64,000 nt of DNA from CAWAYH01 sp963786195 (GCA_963786195.1 CAWAYH010000001.1:310001-374000); one strand, 5' to 3'. Counted from the stretch's first letter, positions 10,216 through 21,017 are shown. A program made the numbers and translations. The notes: generated from the letters alone by a model not told the origin.

Positions 10216-10224
10216 AGGCGGACC
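10205..10224. repeat. Dispersed REP-like palindrome GTCCGCC-type, copy 1
   Basis: GGTCCGCCT and AGGCGGACC form a perfect 9-bp stem around GA, flanked by TTGA and CTACACG. The palindrome supplies the stop codon of the glycosyltransferase and lies between convergent genes, where it could act as a bidirectional terminator. A related copy with the same flanking TAG/CGTA layout is at 27659-27687. Confidence 0.7.
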
Positions 10225-10234
10225 CTACACGTAA

Positions 10235-10975
10235 TCATCGGATCAGGCCGTACACCATGTAGTTGACGCCCAGCTTGTACGCCTCGTTCGAGAGATCGAT
10301 GGGCCAGAGACCCGTGTCGGAGAATTCCCAGTACTCCGCCACATCGTGATTGTGGTTGGCGATGGCGATCAGCCGGGCGCGAGGGTCGTTGTTCTCGAAG
10401 ATCCCGTAGTACGACGGCTTGATGTTGTACATCGGGTGCGGGAAGTAGATGTCCTTCATCCGGAAGAACGAGTCGAAGATCGGGTGCGTGACGTCGAGCT
10501 CGACCCAGCGCGCGCCCGGCAGCACGCGGGCCATCTGCGCTTCCATGTTGTTCCACTGGTCGTACTCGAAGTCGTCGAAGATGACGAAGCCGCCCTTCAG
10601 CAGGTACTCCCGGAATCGTTCCGCCTGCTGATCCGTCAGGGTCCAGAATCCCGGCTCCCACATGTACGCGATGGGGTAGTTGAAGAGCTCGGGATCGTCC
10701 AGGCTCAGAATGCGTCCCTCGGGATTGACCGGGATGAGGGTCAGCTCCTGCAGGATCTTGGCAAGGTGTTGCTCCGCGCGGGGGTAGTCGTGGTTCCAGG
10801 CGCTGCTCATGCCGCGGCGGCCGAACGTGTATCCGTCGCTCCAACGCAGCCGGACGAACCGGAACCGCCCGTCATACCCCTCGTCTGGCCGCGCCGGATC
10901 GCGCCAGCCGGGCTGCGCCGCGGTCGTGGCGCCGGCGAGAACAAGGACGAGCAGTCTGGCTAACCACCGGTTCAC
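10235..10975 (-). CDS. DUF4159 domain protein, exported
   Basis: 246 residues. A signal peptide (MNRWLARLLVLVLAGATTAA) is followed by the DUF4159 fold: RFRFVRLRWSDGYTFGRRG, the HDYPRAEQHLAKIL helix, LFNYPIAYMWEPGFWTLTD, GGFVIFDDFEYDQW, and the C-terminal LIAIANHNHDVAEYWEFSD. DUF4159 is a glutamine-amidotransferase-like fold. In many bacteria it sits with MoxR/DUF58 loci, but here it is alone behind a cupin gene 27 bases upstream on the same strand. Function unknown. Confidence 0.9.
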   Translation of the reverse strand: MNRWLARLLVLVLAGATTAAQPGWRDPARPDEGYDGRFRFVRLRWSDGYTFGRRGMSSAWNHDYPRAEQHLAKILQELTLIPVNPEGRILSLDDPELFNYPIAYMWEPGFWTLTDQQAERFREYLLKGGFVIFDDFEYDQWNNMEAQMARVLPGARWVELDVTHPIFDSFFRMKDIYFPHPMYNIKPSYYGIFENNDPRARLIAIANHNHDVAEYWEFSDTGLWPIDLSNEAYKLGVNYMVYGLIR

Positions 10976-11002
10976 ACAGGATGCCTCGTGGATTGCGGCG
11001 GA

Positions 11003-11377
11003 TTATGACACCCCGTCCGGGTCGCGGTGCACTGACCCCGGGGAGAACGCCGGCAGGCAGACGGCGATGTACTCCGCCCCGTCGGGCTCCGGCGTGCTAT
11101 ACCGAATCCACTCGCCAGGCGAAGTGATGACTGCCTGCCCGGCGTGCACCTCGAGCGCGCCACCCTCGTGTTCGACTCGCACGAGACCCCTGAGGACGAC
11201 CGTGATTTCCTCGAACTCCGGACGCTGCGCCGGTTCCATCCAGCCGCCCGGCGACACCATGCGGGCCACGCTGACGCTCGAGTGCCCCGTGTTGACCCTC
11301 CCCGCGTATTCCTCAATCCGCTTCGGTCTGGTGCCTGCGGCCTGGACGATGGATGGCGCTGCGATGAGCCTGGGCAT
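11003..11377 (-). CDS. Small cupin-domain protein
   Basis: 124 residues. The two conserved cupin blocks are visible as EEITVVLRGLVRVEHEGG and VHAGQAVITSPGEWIRY. The canonical metal histidines are largely missing: the first block has none in the usual HxH position. It may be a binding or structural cupin and not an oxygenase. It probably forms a two-gene unit with the DUF4159 gene. Confidence 0.82.
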   Translation of the reverse strand: MPRLIAAPSIVQAAGTRPKRIEEYAGRVNTGHSSVSVARMVSPGGWMEPAQRPEFEEITVVLRGLVRVEHEGGALEVHAGQAVITSPGEWIRYSTPEPDGAEYIAVCLPAFSPGSVHRDPDGVS

Positions 11378-11492
11378 GCGTGGATCCTATCGCGGCCGAG
11401 CTGGTCTGTGGACCAACCCCTGCCTGTGGACCAAATCCCTGGCTACGGTTGAGGCACCGATTCTTGAAGGGCTTCCGGGCAGGAGGCTCCTC

Positions 11493-11696
11493 ATGAATCG
11501 CGACGAGCTCGACGGTAAAGCCAAGCAGGTGAAGGGGAAAGTGAAGAAAAGTGTCGCCAATCTGACCGACGCCGAGCGGCTGCATGATGAAGGGGAGGCC
11601 GACGAGGCCGAAGGCGAAGTCCAGGAGGGTTTCGGCAGGGCGCGGCGGAAGGTCGGCCAGGCCATCAAGGACGTCGGTGAAGCGGTCAAGCGGTAG
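11493..11696 (+). CDS. CsbD-like stress protein
   Basis: 67 residues, extremely charged. It opens with the hallmark MNRDELDGKAKQVKGKVKK and continues with the helix EGEVQEGFGRARRKVGQAIK. CsbD proteins are small helical, stress-induced and of unknown mechanism. A perfect AGGAGG ribosome-binding site at 11481 and a terminator 23 bases after the stop define a complete single-gene transcription unit. Confidence 0.9.
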   Translation: MNRDELDGKAKQVKGKVKKSVANLTDAERLHDEGEADEAEGEVQEGFGRARRKVGQAIKDVGEAVKR

Positions 11697-11719
11697 GCCT
11701 TTCGCGTAAGAGAACCCAC

Positions 11720-11758
11720 AAAGGGGTGGCCGGCACTTGATCGCCGGTCACCCCTTTT
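11720..11758. terminator. Intrinsic terminator after the CsbD-like gene
   Basis: A 15-bp stem (AAAGGGGTGGCCGGC pairing with GCCGGTCACCCCTTT, one mismatch) closes an 8-nt loop. A-rich and T-rich ends let it work in both directions. It separates the accessory genes from the ribosomal superoperon. Confidence 0.85.
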
Positions 11759-11766
11759 GCTATATT
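11737..11766 (+). promoter_or_regulatory. Candidate sigma-70 promoter for the ribosomal superoperon
   Basis: TTGATC (11737-11742), an 18-nt spacer and TATATT (11761-11766). The -35 lies in the loop and 3' arm of the preceding terminator. It implies a transcript start near 11773 and a leader of about 315 nt before rpsL. The promoter is predicted from sequence only. Confidence 0.45.
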
Positions 11767-12088
11767 TGCAAGGTTCTGGTCGGCCCTGGGACACCCTATC
11801 TGGGGTCGGACTCCAAGACTCGGCATCGCCTGCCGGCATGCCGTATCGAAGGCGCCTTCGACGAAGGCGCAGCATCATCAACTTTATAGGGTAAGTCAGC
11901 TCCTGGCGCCGGATCGCCTTGCGGTCCCCAGGCCTCGAGCAAATTGAGTCCGCCGCGCCCGACGTTTCCGTCGTGCGGCTGGCAGATGCTACGGCATGAC
12001 ACGCGCTGCCACGGCGCGTGCCGCGGTTGTGTCGTGTTTGCGTGGCCGTTATCGATGCGCGGGTCGATATCCCGCGCCTGGAGTGACC
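11767..12088 (+). promoter_or_regulatory. Gene-free, structured leader region of rpsL
   Basis: No convincing ORF lies here. It contains a perfect 16-bp palindrome TCGAAGGCGCCTTCGA (11846-11861). It also holds two hairpins of identical geometry. CACGCGC/GCGCGTG (12000-12020) and GCGCGGG/CCCGCGC (12057-12077) each have a 7-bp stem and a 7-nt loop. The second ends directly before the TGGAG ribosome-binding site of rpsL. These are candidates for autogenous control or attenuation of the superoperon. Confidence 0.5.
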
Positions 12089-12463
12089 GTGCCGACCATC
12101 AGTCAGCTCGTGCGGAAGGGGCGGGACAAGGTGCTCAGCAAGACGAAGAGCCCGGCCCTGCAGGACAGCCCGCAGAAGCGCGGCGTGTGCGTGAGGGTCT
12201 TCACGCAGACCCCGAAGAAGCCGAACTCCGCGCTGCGCAAGGTCGCGCGCGTGCGCCTGACCAACGGGATCGAGGTGACCACCTACATCCCGGGCGTCGG
12301 CCACAACCTGCAGGAGCACTCGCTCGTGCTGATCCGCGGCGGCAGAGTCAAGGATCTCCCGGGCGTGCGCTACCACGTCGTGCGCGGAACGCTCGACGCG
12401 GTCGGCGTCCAGGGGCGCAAGCAGGGAAGATCCAAGTACGGAGCGAAGCGACCGAAGCAATGA
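12089..12463 (+). CDS. rpsL: 30S ribosomal protein S12
   Basis: 124 residues from a GTG start preceded by TGGAG. PTISQLVRKGRDKVLSKTKS opens the protein. The universally conserved PKKPNSALRKVARVRLTNG, with the lysine tied to streptomycin resistance, and GVGHNLQEHSLVLIRGGRVK are intact. S12 lines the decoding centre and controls accuracy. The end RSKYGAKRPKQ is canonical. First gene of the superoperon; rpoB/rpoC, often found just upstream, are not here. Confidence 0.97.
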   Translation: MPTISQLVRKGRDKVLSKTKSPALQDSPQKRGVCVRVFTQTPKKPNSALRKVARVRLTNGIEVTTYIPGVGHNLQEHSLVLIRGGRVKDLPGVRYHVVRGTLDAVGVQGRKQGRSKYGAKRPKQ

Positions 12464-12545
12464 AGACTGCTGACTGCTGAATGCTGAAGTGAATTGTGAA
12501 GAGAGCAATCAGCATTCAATTCAGCATTCAGCAGTCAGACATCAG
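12464..12545. repeat. Inverted 7-bp repeat array (CTGCTGA family)
   Basis: The left arm is CTGCTGA CTGCTGA ATGCTGA AGTGAAT. The right arm is its near-complement (CAATTCAGCATTCAGCAGTCAG, split here at 20 as CAATTCAGCATTCAGCAG plus TCAG). The array fills the rpsL-rpsG spacer and can fold into a long hairpin. Confidence 0.8.
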
Positions 12546-12565
12546 AATTACAAGGATCACGAAGC

Positions 12566-13039
12566 ATGCCGCGACGACGCGAAGTCCCGAAGCGTGAGGT
12601 TCCTCTCGACCCGCTCTACAGCAGCGCGCTGGTGACGAAGTTCATCTCGACGCTGATGCGGGACGGCAAGCGCAGTACTGCCGAACGGATCATGTACGGC
12701 AGCCTGTCCACGATCCAGGAGAAGACCGGCGACGACCCGCTGAAGGTGTTCAAGAAGGCGGTCGAGAACGTCAAGCCGGCGCTCGAAGTGAAGTCGCGCC
12801 GCGTCGGCGGGTCGAACTATCAGGTGCCCGTGGAGGTCAACCCGAACCGGCGCCTGTCGCTGAGCATCCGGTGGCTGGTCGGGTACGCGCGGGAGCGCGG
12901 CGACGGCAAGACCATGAAGGAGAAGCTGGCGAACGAGCTGCTGGACGCGGCGAACCTGCGCGGCGGCGCGGTCAAGAAGCGTGAAGACACGCACCGGATG
13001 GCGGAAGCGAACAAGGCGTTCGCGCACTATCGCTGGTAG
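12566..13039 (+). CDS. rpsG: 30S ribosomal protein S7
   Basis: 157 residues, standard bacterial length. MPRRREVPKREVPLDPLYSS begins the protein; VEVNPNRRLSLSIRWLVGYA and the C-terminal AEANKAFAHYRW are canonical. S7 nucleates folding of the 3' major domain of 16S rRNA, and in E. coli it is the str-operon autoregulator. The start is preceded by AAGGATCACGAAGC, a leader word shared with several other genes in this window. Confidence 0.97.
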   Translation: MPRRREVPKREVPLDPLYSSALVTKFISTLMRDGKRSTAERIMYGSLSTIQEKTGDDPLKVFKKAVENVKPALEVKSRRVGGSNYQVPVEVNPNRRLSLSIRWLVGYARERGDGKTMKEKLANELLDAANLRGGAVKKREDTHRMAEANKAFAHYRW

Positions 13040-13060
13040 CTGGAAGCTGGAAGCTGGAAG
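13037..13060. repeat. Tandem 7-bp repeat (GCTGGAA)3
   Basis: GCTGGAA is repeated three times directly after the S7 stop codon, in the 34-nt spacer before fusA. Confidence 0.75.
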
Positions 13061-13073
13061 TCAAGACGAAGCA

Positions 13074-15195
<2,122 letters not shown>

Positions 15196-15204
15196 GGATC
15201 AGAC

Positions 15205-15540
<336 letters not shown>

Positions 15541-15622
15541 CGTTTCAGCTATCAGCCTTCAGCTGTCAGCCCAGAGGCGAGATAGCGGAGCAGAGCTGAT
15601 AGCTGACAGCTGAGAGCTGAGA
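15541..15622. repeat. Inverted 7-bp repeat array (TCAGCTN / AGCTGAN family)
   Basis: Left half: TCAGCTA TCAGCCT TCAGCTG TCAGCCC. Right half: AGCTGAT AGCTGAC AGCTGAG AGCTGAG AGCT. The halves are reverse complements and can form an arm of about 28 bp across the whole rpsJ-rplC spacer, ending 4 bases before the rplC start codon. Confidence 0.85.
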
Positions 15623-15625
15623 GCT

Positions 15626-16318
15626 ATGCTAACTGGCATCATCGGCAAGAAAGTCGGCATGACCCAGGTCTTCGCGCCGGACGGCACCGTCGTGCCCGGC
15701 ACGGTGATTCAGGCCGGGCCGTGCGTGGTCGTGCAGACCAAGGCGACGGCGACCGACGGATACGAGGCCGTGCAGCTCGGCCTGGTCGAGGAACGGCCGG
15801 CACGCGTGCGGAAGCCGTTGGCCGGACACTACCAGAAGGCCGGCGTGCCCCCGACCCGGGTGCGGCGCGAAGTGCGGCTGGCCAAGGGTGCCGAGGCGCC
15901 GAAGGCCGGCGACCAGGTGCTGGTGCAAGGCATCTTCTCGAACGGCGATCGCGTCGACGTGATCGGCATCAGCCGCGGCAAGGGCTTTCAGGGCGTCATG
16001 AAGCGTCACAATTTCCGCGGCGGCGCTGCCTCGCACGGGTCGATGTTCCATCGCGCGCCCGGGTCGATCGGCGCGTCGTCATTCCCCTCACGCGTCGTGA
16101 AGGGGATGCGAGCGGCTGGACGCATGGGTGGCGACCGTGTCACGACCCGCAATCTCAAGGTCGTGCAGGTGGATGGCGAGCACAACCTCCTCGTGTTGTG
16201 CGGGTCGGTCCCCGGTGCGCCCGGCGGCTACGTCGTCGTGCGGAAGGCGGTGGCTGCGAAGCCCGAGCCCAAGCCGCAGGTCGAGAAGCCATCGAAGGCG
16301 ACGAAGGGCAAGAAGTAG
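15626..16318 (+). CDS. rplC: 50S ribosomal protein L3
   Basis: 230 residues against about 209 in E. coli. MLTGIIGKKVGMTQVFAPDG is the canonical N-terminus, GFQGVMKRHNFRGGAASHG the loop that reaches the peptidyl-transferase centre, and GGDRVTTRNLKVVQVD follows. The last 20 residues are a Lys/Pro extension (KPEPKPQVEKPSKATKGKK). First protein of the S10 block. Confidence 0.97.
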   Translation: MLTGIIGKKVGMTQVFAPDGTVVPGTVIQAGPCVVVQTKATATDGYEAVQLGLVEERPARVRKPLAGHYQKAGVPPTRVRREVRLAKGAEAPKAGDQVLVQGIFSNGDRVDVIGISRGKGFQGVMKRHNFRGGAASHGSMFHRAPGSIGASSFPSRVVKGMRAAGRMGGDRVTTRNLKVVQVDGEHNLLVLCGSVPGAPGGYVVVRKAVAAKPEPKPQVEKPSKATKGKK

Positions 16319-16324
16319 GTCACC

Positions 16325-16948
16325 ATGCGAATCGACGTCGTCAACAGCGACAACGAGAAAGTCGGGGCGCTCGAGCTGAACGATCAGGTGTTCGGCGGAC
16401 GCGTGAAGACCGACCTGATCTGGGAAGCGGTCGTGCATCAGAACGCGGCGGCGCGACGCGGCACGCACAAGACGAAGAACCGCGCGAATGTGAGCGGCAG
16501 CGGCAAGAAGCCCTGGCGTCAGAAGGGCACCGGCCGCGCGCGTGTCGGCGAGATCCGCAACCCGCTGTGGCGGAAGGGCGGAACCGTCTTCGGGCCGCAG
16601 CCGCGCAGCTACGACTTCGCGCTGCCGAAGAAGGTCAAGCGCGGCGCACTCCTGGCGGCGCTGGCGCAGAAGATCAGCGACGGCGCCATTGTGGTGGTGG
16701 ATCGGCTCGAATCGAGCGAGGGCAAGACGAAGGCCACCGCCGAGATGCTCAAGCGCCTCGGCGCCGGCGCGCGCACATTGATCATCGGCGCTGGAGCGGA
16801 CGAGGGGTTTGTGCTGTCGGCGCGGAACATCGCGGGCGTGAAGCTGGTCTCGCACAACCGGGTCAGCGCGCGGGACGTCATCGACACCACCCGCATCATC
16901 GCGACGAAGGACGCGCTCGAGAAGTTGCAGGAGGCGCTGGGCCAATGA
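16325..16948 (+). CDS. rplD: 50S ribosomal protein L4
   Basis: 207 residues. RRGTHKTKNRANVSGSGKKP, then WRQKGTGRARVGEIRNPLWR, is the extended tunnel loop that touches macrolide-binding rRNA. The TGA overlaps the ATG of rplW (ATGA), so the two are translationally coupled. In E. coli L4 represses its own operon; no such leader is obvious here. Confidence 0.97.
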   Translation: MRIDVVNSDNEKVGALELNDQVFGGRVKTDLIWEAVVHQNAAARRGTHKTKNRANVSGSGKKPWRQKGTGRARVGEIRNPLWRKGGTVFGPQPRSYDFALPKKVKRGALLAALAQKISDGAIVVVDRLESSEGKTKATAEMLKRLGAGARTLIIGAGADEGFVLSARNIAGVKLVSHNRVSARDVIDTTRIIATKDALEKLQEALGQ

Positions 16949-17235
16949 AACTCACCGACGTCATCAAGCGTCCGCTCATCACCGAGAAGACCACGCTGCT
17001 CCGCGAAGACAGCCGGACGATCGTGTTCGAGGTGGCGGCCCACGCCACGAAAGTCGACATCAAGCGCGCGGTGGAGAAGCTGTTGGGCTCGAAGGTCGAA
17101 GGGGTGCGCACGGCGATTGCGCACGGCAAGTTCAAGCGTCAGGGCCGCTTCATGGGCCAGCGATCGGACTGGAAGAAGGCCTACGTGAAGCTCAAAGAGG
17201 GCGAGAAGATTCCGGAGTTCCTCGAAGGCGCATGA
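16945..17235 (+). CDS. rplW: 50S ribosomal protein L23
   Basis: 96 residues. It opens MKLTDVIKRPLITEKTTLLR and contains KVDIKRAVEKLLGSKVEGVR and KFKRQGRFMGQRSDWKKAYV. L23 sits at the tunnel exit and docks trigger factor and SRP. The ATGA overlap with rplD fixes the start. Confidence 0.96.
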   Translation: MKLTDVIKRPLITEKTTLLREDSRTIVFEVAAHATKVDIKRAVEKLLGSKVEGVRTAIAHGKFKRQGRFMGQRSDWKKAYVKLKEGEKIPEFLEGA

Positions 17236-17237
17236 CA

Positions 17238-17275
17238 TTGCGGATTGCGGATTGCGGATTGCCGATTGGCGGGGA
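17238..17275. repeat. Tandem 7-bp repeat (GCGGATT)n
   Basis: GCGGATT GCGGATT GCGGATT GCCGATT GGCGGG occupies the rplW-rplB spacer. The unit is unrelated to the GCTGA-type arrays but has the same period. Confidence 0.78.
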
Positions 17276-17283
17276 TACGCGTT

Positions 17284-18109
17284 ATGCCGATTAGAAAGTA
17301 CAAGCCGACGTCAGCAGGTCGACGGTTCCAGACGGTGCAGGTGTTCGACGAGGTGACGTCGACCCAGTCGTACAAGCCGTTGACCGAGCCCCTGCACAAG
17401 TCGGGGGGGCGCAATAATCAAGGCGAGCTGACGTCCTGGTGGCGCGGCGGCGGTCACAAGCGCAACTACCGGATCATCGACTTCAAGCGCGACAAGCGCG
17501 ACATCCCGGCGAAGGTGGCGACGGTCGAGTACGACCCGAATCGCACGGCGCGTATCGCGTTGCTGACGTATGCGGACGGCGAGAAGCGCTACATCCTCCA
17601 GCCGATGGGGCTCAAGGTGGGCGACACGATCGTGGCGGGCGACAACGTCGACATCCTGCCGGGCAACGCGCTGCCGCTCAAGAACATCCCGCTGGGCACC
17701 ATGGTCCACAACGTGGAGCTGAAGGTCGGGAAGGGCGGGCAGATCGCGCGCAGCGCCGGTTCCGCCGTGCAGGTGGTGGCCAAGGAAGGCGAGTACGCGT
17801 CGGTGAAGATGCCCTCCGGTGAAATCCGCAAGGTGCACATGGAGTGCCTCGCGACGATCGGCCAGGTGGGCAACATCGATCACGAGAACGTGTCGATCGG
17901 CAAGGCGGGCCGCAACCGCTGGCTGGGCAAGCGTCCGCACGTGCGCGGCGTGGCCATGAACCCGGTCGACCATCCGCTGGGCGGTGGTGAGGGCAAGTCG
18001 TCTGGCGGCCGGCACCCCGTGTCGCCCTGGGGTCAGCCGTCGAAGGGCTACAAGACCCGCAACCGGAAGCGGACCGATCGCGTTCATCGTTCAGCGGAGA
18101 AAGAAATAG
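17284..18109 (+). CDS. rplB: 50S ribosomal protein L2 (one base surplus near the 3' end)
   Basis: 274 codons, standard. MPIRKYKPTSAGRRFQTVQV, SGGRNNQGELTSWWRGGGHK, RNRWLGKRPHVRGVAMNPVD and HPLGGGEGKSSGGRHPVSPW cover the conserved rRNA-binding and peptidyl-transferase regions. As sequenced the frame runs on past the natural end. Dropping one base within CGCG at 18079-18082 restores the canonical end TDRFIVQRRKK and a TAG at 18107, 5 bases before rpsS. This is strong evidence for a sequence error. L2 is needed for subunit joining and peptide-bond formation. Confidence 0.96.
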
Positions 18110-18113
18110 GCGT

Positions 18114-18473
18114 ATGTCGAGATCGCTCAAGAAAGGTCCGTTCGTCGACCTTCCGCTGCTCGAGAAGGTCGAAGTCATGAACCGCGGCGGCGAGAAGAAG
18201 GTCGTCAAGACCTGGTCGCGCCGGTCGACCGTCGTGCCTGAGATGGTGGGGCACACGCTGGCGGTCCACAACGGGAAGAAGTTCATCCCGGTGTACATCA
18301 CGGAGAACATGGTGGGTCACAAGCTCGGCGAGTTCGCGCCGACGCGGTTGTTCAAGGGGCACACCACCAAGGCCGACAAGGCCGCGCAGATGGCGGCGGC
18401 GGCCGCGCCGGCGCAGTCGAGCGCCGCGCCTGCGGGCGCCAGCGCCCCGGCGGCCCCGAAGGCCGGCGGATAG
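18114..18473 (+). CDS. rpsS: 30S ribosomal protein S19 with Ala/Pro-rich tail
   Basis: 119 residues; the conserved S19 core is about 92 residues (MSRSLKKGPFVDLPLLEKVE, RRSTVVPEMVGHTLAVHNGK, GHKLGEFAPTRLFKGHT). The remainder is an Ala/Pro-rich, low-complexity C-terminal tail (AAAAAPAQSSAAPAGASAPA). S19 binds the 30S head with S13. Confidence 0.96.
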   Translation: MSRSLKKGPFVDLPLLEKVEVMNRGGEKKVVKTWSRRSTVVPEMVGHTLAVHNGKKFIPVYITENMVGHKLGEFAPTRLFKGHTTKADKAAQMAAAAAPAQSSAAPAGASAPAAPKAGG

Positions 18474-18488
18474 ACGAGGCGGAGACTC

Positions 18489-18998
18489 ATGGCGATTCAG
18501 GCTCAGGCTACGGCGAAATACGTGCGGACGTCGGCGCAGAAGGCCGGGCTCGTGCTCGATCTCATTCGCGGGCGTGACGTGAACGCGGCGCTGACGACGC
18601 TGCAGTTCGCACGCAAGGGCGTGGCGCGCGACATCGAGAAGGTGCTGCGGTCGGCGATCGCGAACGCGCAGCAGAAGGAAGGGTTCGGCGGCGACGTCGA
18701 GCGGCTCTACGTGAACGCATGCTACGCGAACCAGGGGCCGTCGCAGAAGCGCATCCGCCCGGCCCCGATGGGCCGCGCGTTCCGCGTGATCAAGCGCACG
18801 GCGCACCTGACCGTGGCGGTGACCGAACGCCCGTCGCCGATTTCGGCGGAGACGACGGGTGATGTGGACGCGCCGGCACGCGCGCGCGGCGCGCGTCCGA
18901 AGGTCAAAGCCGCGGCGAAGCCGGCGGCCAGGAAGCCGGCCAGGGCCAAGGCGGCGGCGAAGGGCGGGAAGACGAAGAAGAAGACTGCGAAAGCGTGA
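18489..18998 (+). CDS. rplV: 50S ribosomal protein L22 with basic tail
   Basis: 169 residues against about 110 in E. coli. The core has TAKYVRTSAQKAGLVLDLIR, VLRSAIANAQQ and the tunnel hairpin QGPSQKRIRPAPMGRAFRVI. From about residue 125 on it is a Lys/Ala-rich extension (KAAAKPAARKPARAKAAAKG). Extensions of this type on several r-proteins here are discussed under findings. Confidence 0.96.
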   Translation: MAIQAQATAKYVRTSAQKAGLVLDLIRGRDVNAALTTLQFARKGVARDIEKVLRSAIANAQQKEGFGGDVERLYVNACYANQGPSQKRIRPAPMGRAFRVIKRTAHLTVAVTERPSPISAETTGDVDAPARARGARPKVKAAAKPAARKPARAKAAAKGGKTKKKTAKA

Positions 18999-19037
18999 TG
19001 GCGGCCGACTAACGACTTCAAGACTGACGACTAATTT

Positions 19038-19710
<673 letters not shown>

Positions 19711-19728
<18 letters not shown>

Positions 19729-19760
19729 GAGCTGGGAGTTCGGACTGGACTTAGGAACGA
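19711..19760. repeat. Tandem 7-bp repeat (AGGAGTT family)
   Basis: AGGAGTG-CT AGGAGTT AGGAGCT GGGAGTT CGGACTG GACTTAG GAACGAC. It begins inside the last codons of rpsC and fills the spacer to rplP. Confidence 0.72.
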
Positions 19761-19776
19761 CTCAAGGATCGTAGTC

Positions 19777-20202
19777 ATGTTGATGCCGAAGAAGGTCAAG
19801 TACCGGAAGCAGCAGCGCGGCCGCATGCGCGGCAAGGCGTGGCGCGGCGCCGACGTGTCGTTCGGCGACTACGGGCTCAAGGCGCTCGAGCCCTGCTGGC
19901 TGACGGACCGGCAGATCGAAGCGGCGCGCGTCGCGATGACGCGGTTCATCAAGCGGGGCGGCAAGATCTGGGTCCGCGTGTTTCCCGACAAGCCGATCAC
20001 CAAGAAGCCGCAGGAAACCCGAATGGGCAAGGGCAAGGGCGCGCCGGAACAGTGGGTCTGCGTCGTCCGGCCGGGACGGATCCTGTTCGAGATGGAAGGG
20101 ATCAACGAGCTGGACGCGCGCAAGGCGCTGCGGCTGGCGGCCGCCAAGCTGCCCATCAAGACGAGGTTCGCGACGCGGTTTGCGGAGGAGAAGGTGTCAT
20201 GA
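19777..20202 (+). CDS. rplP: 50S ribosomal protein L16
   Basis: 141 residues. MPKKVKYRKQQRGRMRGKAW, then GLKALEPCWLTDRQIEAARV and RFIKRGGKIWVRVFPDKPIT, RMGKGKGAPEQWVCVVRPGR. L16 organises the A site of the 50S subunit. The stop overlaps the rpmC ATG. Confidence 0.97.
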   Translation: MLMPKKVKYRKQQRGRMRGKAWRGADVSFGDYGLKALEPCWLTDRQIEAARVAMTRFIKRGGKIWVRVFPDKPITKKPQETRMGKGKGAPEQWVCVVRPGRILFEMEGINELDARKALRLAAAKLPIKTRFATRFAEEKVS

Positions 20203-20390
20203 AGGTCGCCGAGATTCGTGACCTCGCCGTCGACGAGCTGCGCCAGCGCGAGAAGGACTACGACGACCAGCTCTTCCGGTTGCGCATCCAGAAGTCGATG
20301 GGCCAGCTCGAGGCGGCCCACAAGCTCAAGGCGCTCCGCCGCGACCTGGCGCGCGTGAAGACGGTGCTGCGCGAGAAGGAGACGGCGTAA
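20199..20390 (+). CDS. rpmC: 50S ribosomal protein L29
   Basis: 63 residues, all-helical. MKVAEIRDLAVDELRQREKD and LRIQKSMGQLEAAHKLKALR with the invariant R-x-L-A-R-V-K-T motif near the end. Overlaps rplP by 4 nt and shares its final A with the rpsQ start codon. Located at the tunnel exit next to L23. Confidence 0.95.
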   Translation: MKVAEIRDLAVDELRQREKDYDDQLFRLRIQKSMGQLEAAHKLKALRRDLARVKTVLREKETA

Positions 20391-20644
20391 TGGCAACCAA
20401 GGCAAAGTCACCGGCGTCGTCGTCAGCGACAAGATGGACAAGAGCGTCGTCGTGGCCGTCGAGCGCCAGGTGCGTGATCACGATGTACGGCAAGACGCAG
20501 CGCCGGACGTCGAAGTTCGTGGCGCACAACGAGAAGAACGACGCCAAGGTGGGCGATCGCGTGGCGATCGTCGAGACCCGGCCGATGAGCCGCCGCAAGC
20601 GGTGGGTCGTGACCCGCGTCGTGGAGAAGGCGAAAGGGATCTAG
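20390..20644 (+). CDS. rpsQ: 30S ribosomal protein S17 (two compensating frame breaks)
   Basis: The open frame 20390-20644 is misleading. Its middle third is nonsense, whereas the next frame reads GKVTGVVVSDKMDKSVVVAV and ERQVRDH there, exactly the S17 core. One base missing near 20400 and one surplus near 20482 join MATK, this core, and MYGKTQRRTSKFVAHNEKND, then KVGDRVAIVETRPMSRRKRW. S17 binds 16S helix 11 as a primary assembly protein. Confidence 0.93.
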   Translation: MATKAKSPASSSATRWTRASSWPSSARCVITMYGKTQRRTSKFVAHNEKNDAKVGDRVAIVETRPMSRRKRWVVTRVVEKAKGI

Positions 20645-20648
20645 GGCC

Positions 20649-21017
20649 ATGATCCAGATGCGATCGATCCTCGACGTGGCCGACAACTCGGGCGCCCGCA
20701 AGATTGCGGTCATCAACCCGATCGGCGGATCGACGGGCCGGTACGCGCGGCTGGGCGACATCATCACGGCGTCGGTCAAGGAAGCGACCCCCGAGTCGAA
20801 CGTGAAGAAGGGGCAGGTCGTGAAGGCGGTCATCGTGCGGACGCGCAAGGAGCAGCGCCGCAAGGACGGCAGCTACATCCGGTTCGATCGCAACGCCGCG
20901 GTGCTCGTCAACGATCAGGGCGAGCCGATCGGCACGCGCGTGTTCGGTCCGGTGGCGCGCGAGCTTCGCGAGCGGAAGTTCATGAAGATCATCTCGCTGG
21001 CGCCCGAGGTCCTCTGA
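20649..21017 (+). CDS. rplN: 50S ribosomal protein L14
   Basis: 122 residues, canonical. MIQMRSILDVADNSGARKIA, GDIITASVKEATPESNVKKG, RKDGSYIRFDRNAAVLVNDQ, RVFGPVARELRERKFMKIIS. Contacts 16S rRNA across bridge B8. Uninterrupted frame. Confidence 0.97.
   Translation: MIQMRSILDVADNSGARKIAVINPIGGSTGRYARLGDIITASVKEATPESNVKKGQVVKAVIVRTRKEQRRKDGSYIRFDRNAAVLVNDQGEPIGTRVFGPVARELRERKFMKIISLAPEVL

Noticed and set aside
18080..18180. L2 with a 24-residue longer C-terminus
   Set aside because: The extension runs into rpsS in another frame; one base correction gives the canonical end and a stop just before rpsS.
20390..20644. Taking the uninterrupted 84-codon frame as the S17 sequence
   Set aside because: Its central third has no similarity to S17, while another frame there gives the conserved core; two compensating indels are the better explanation.
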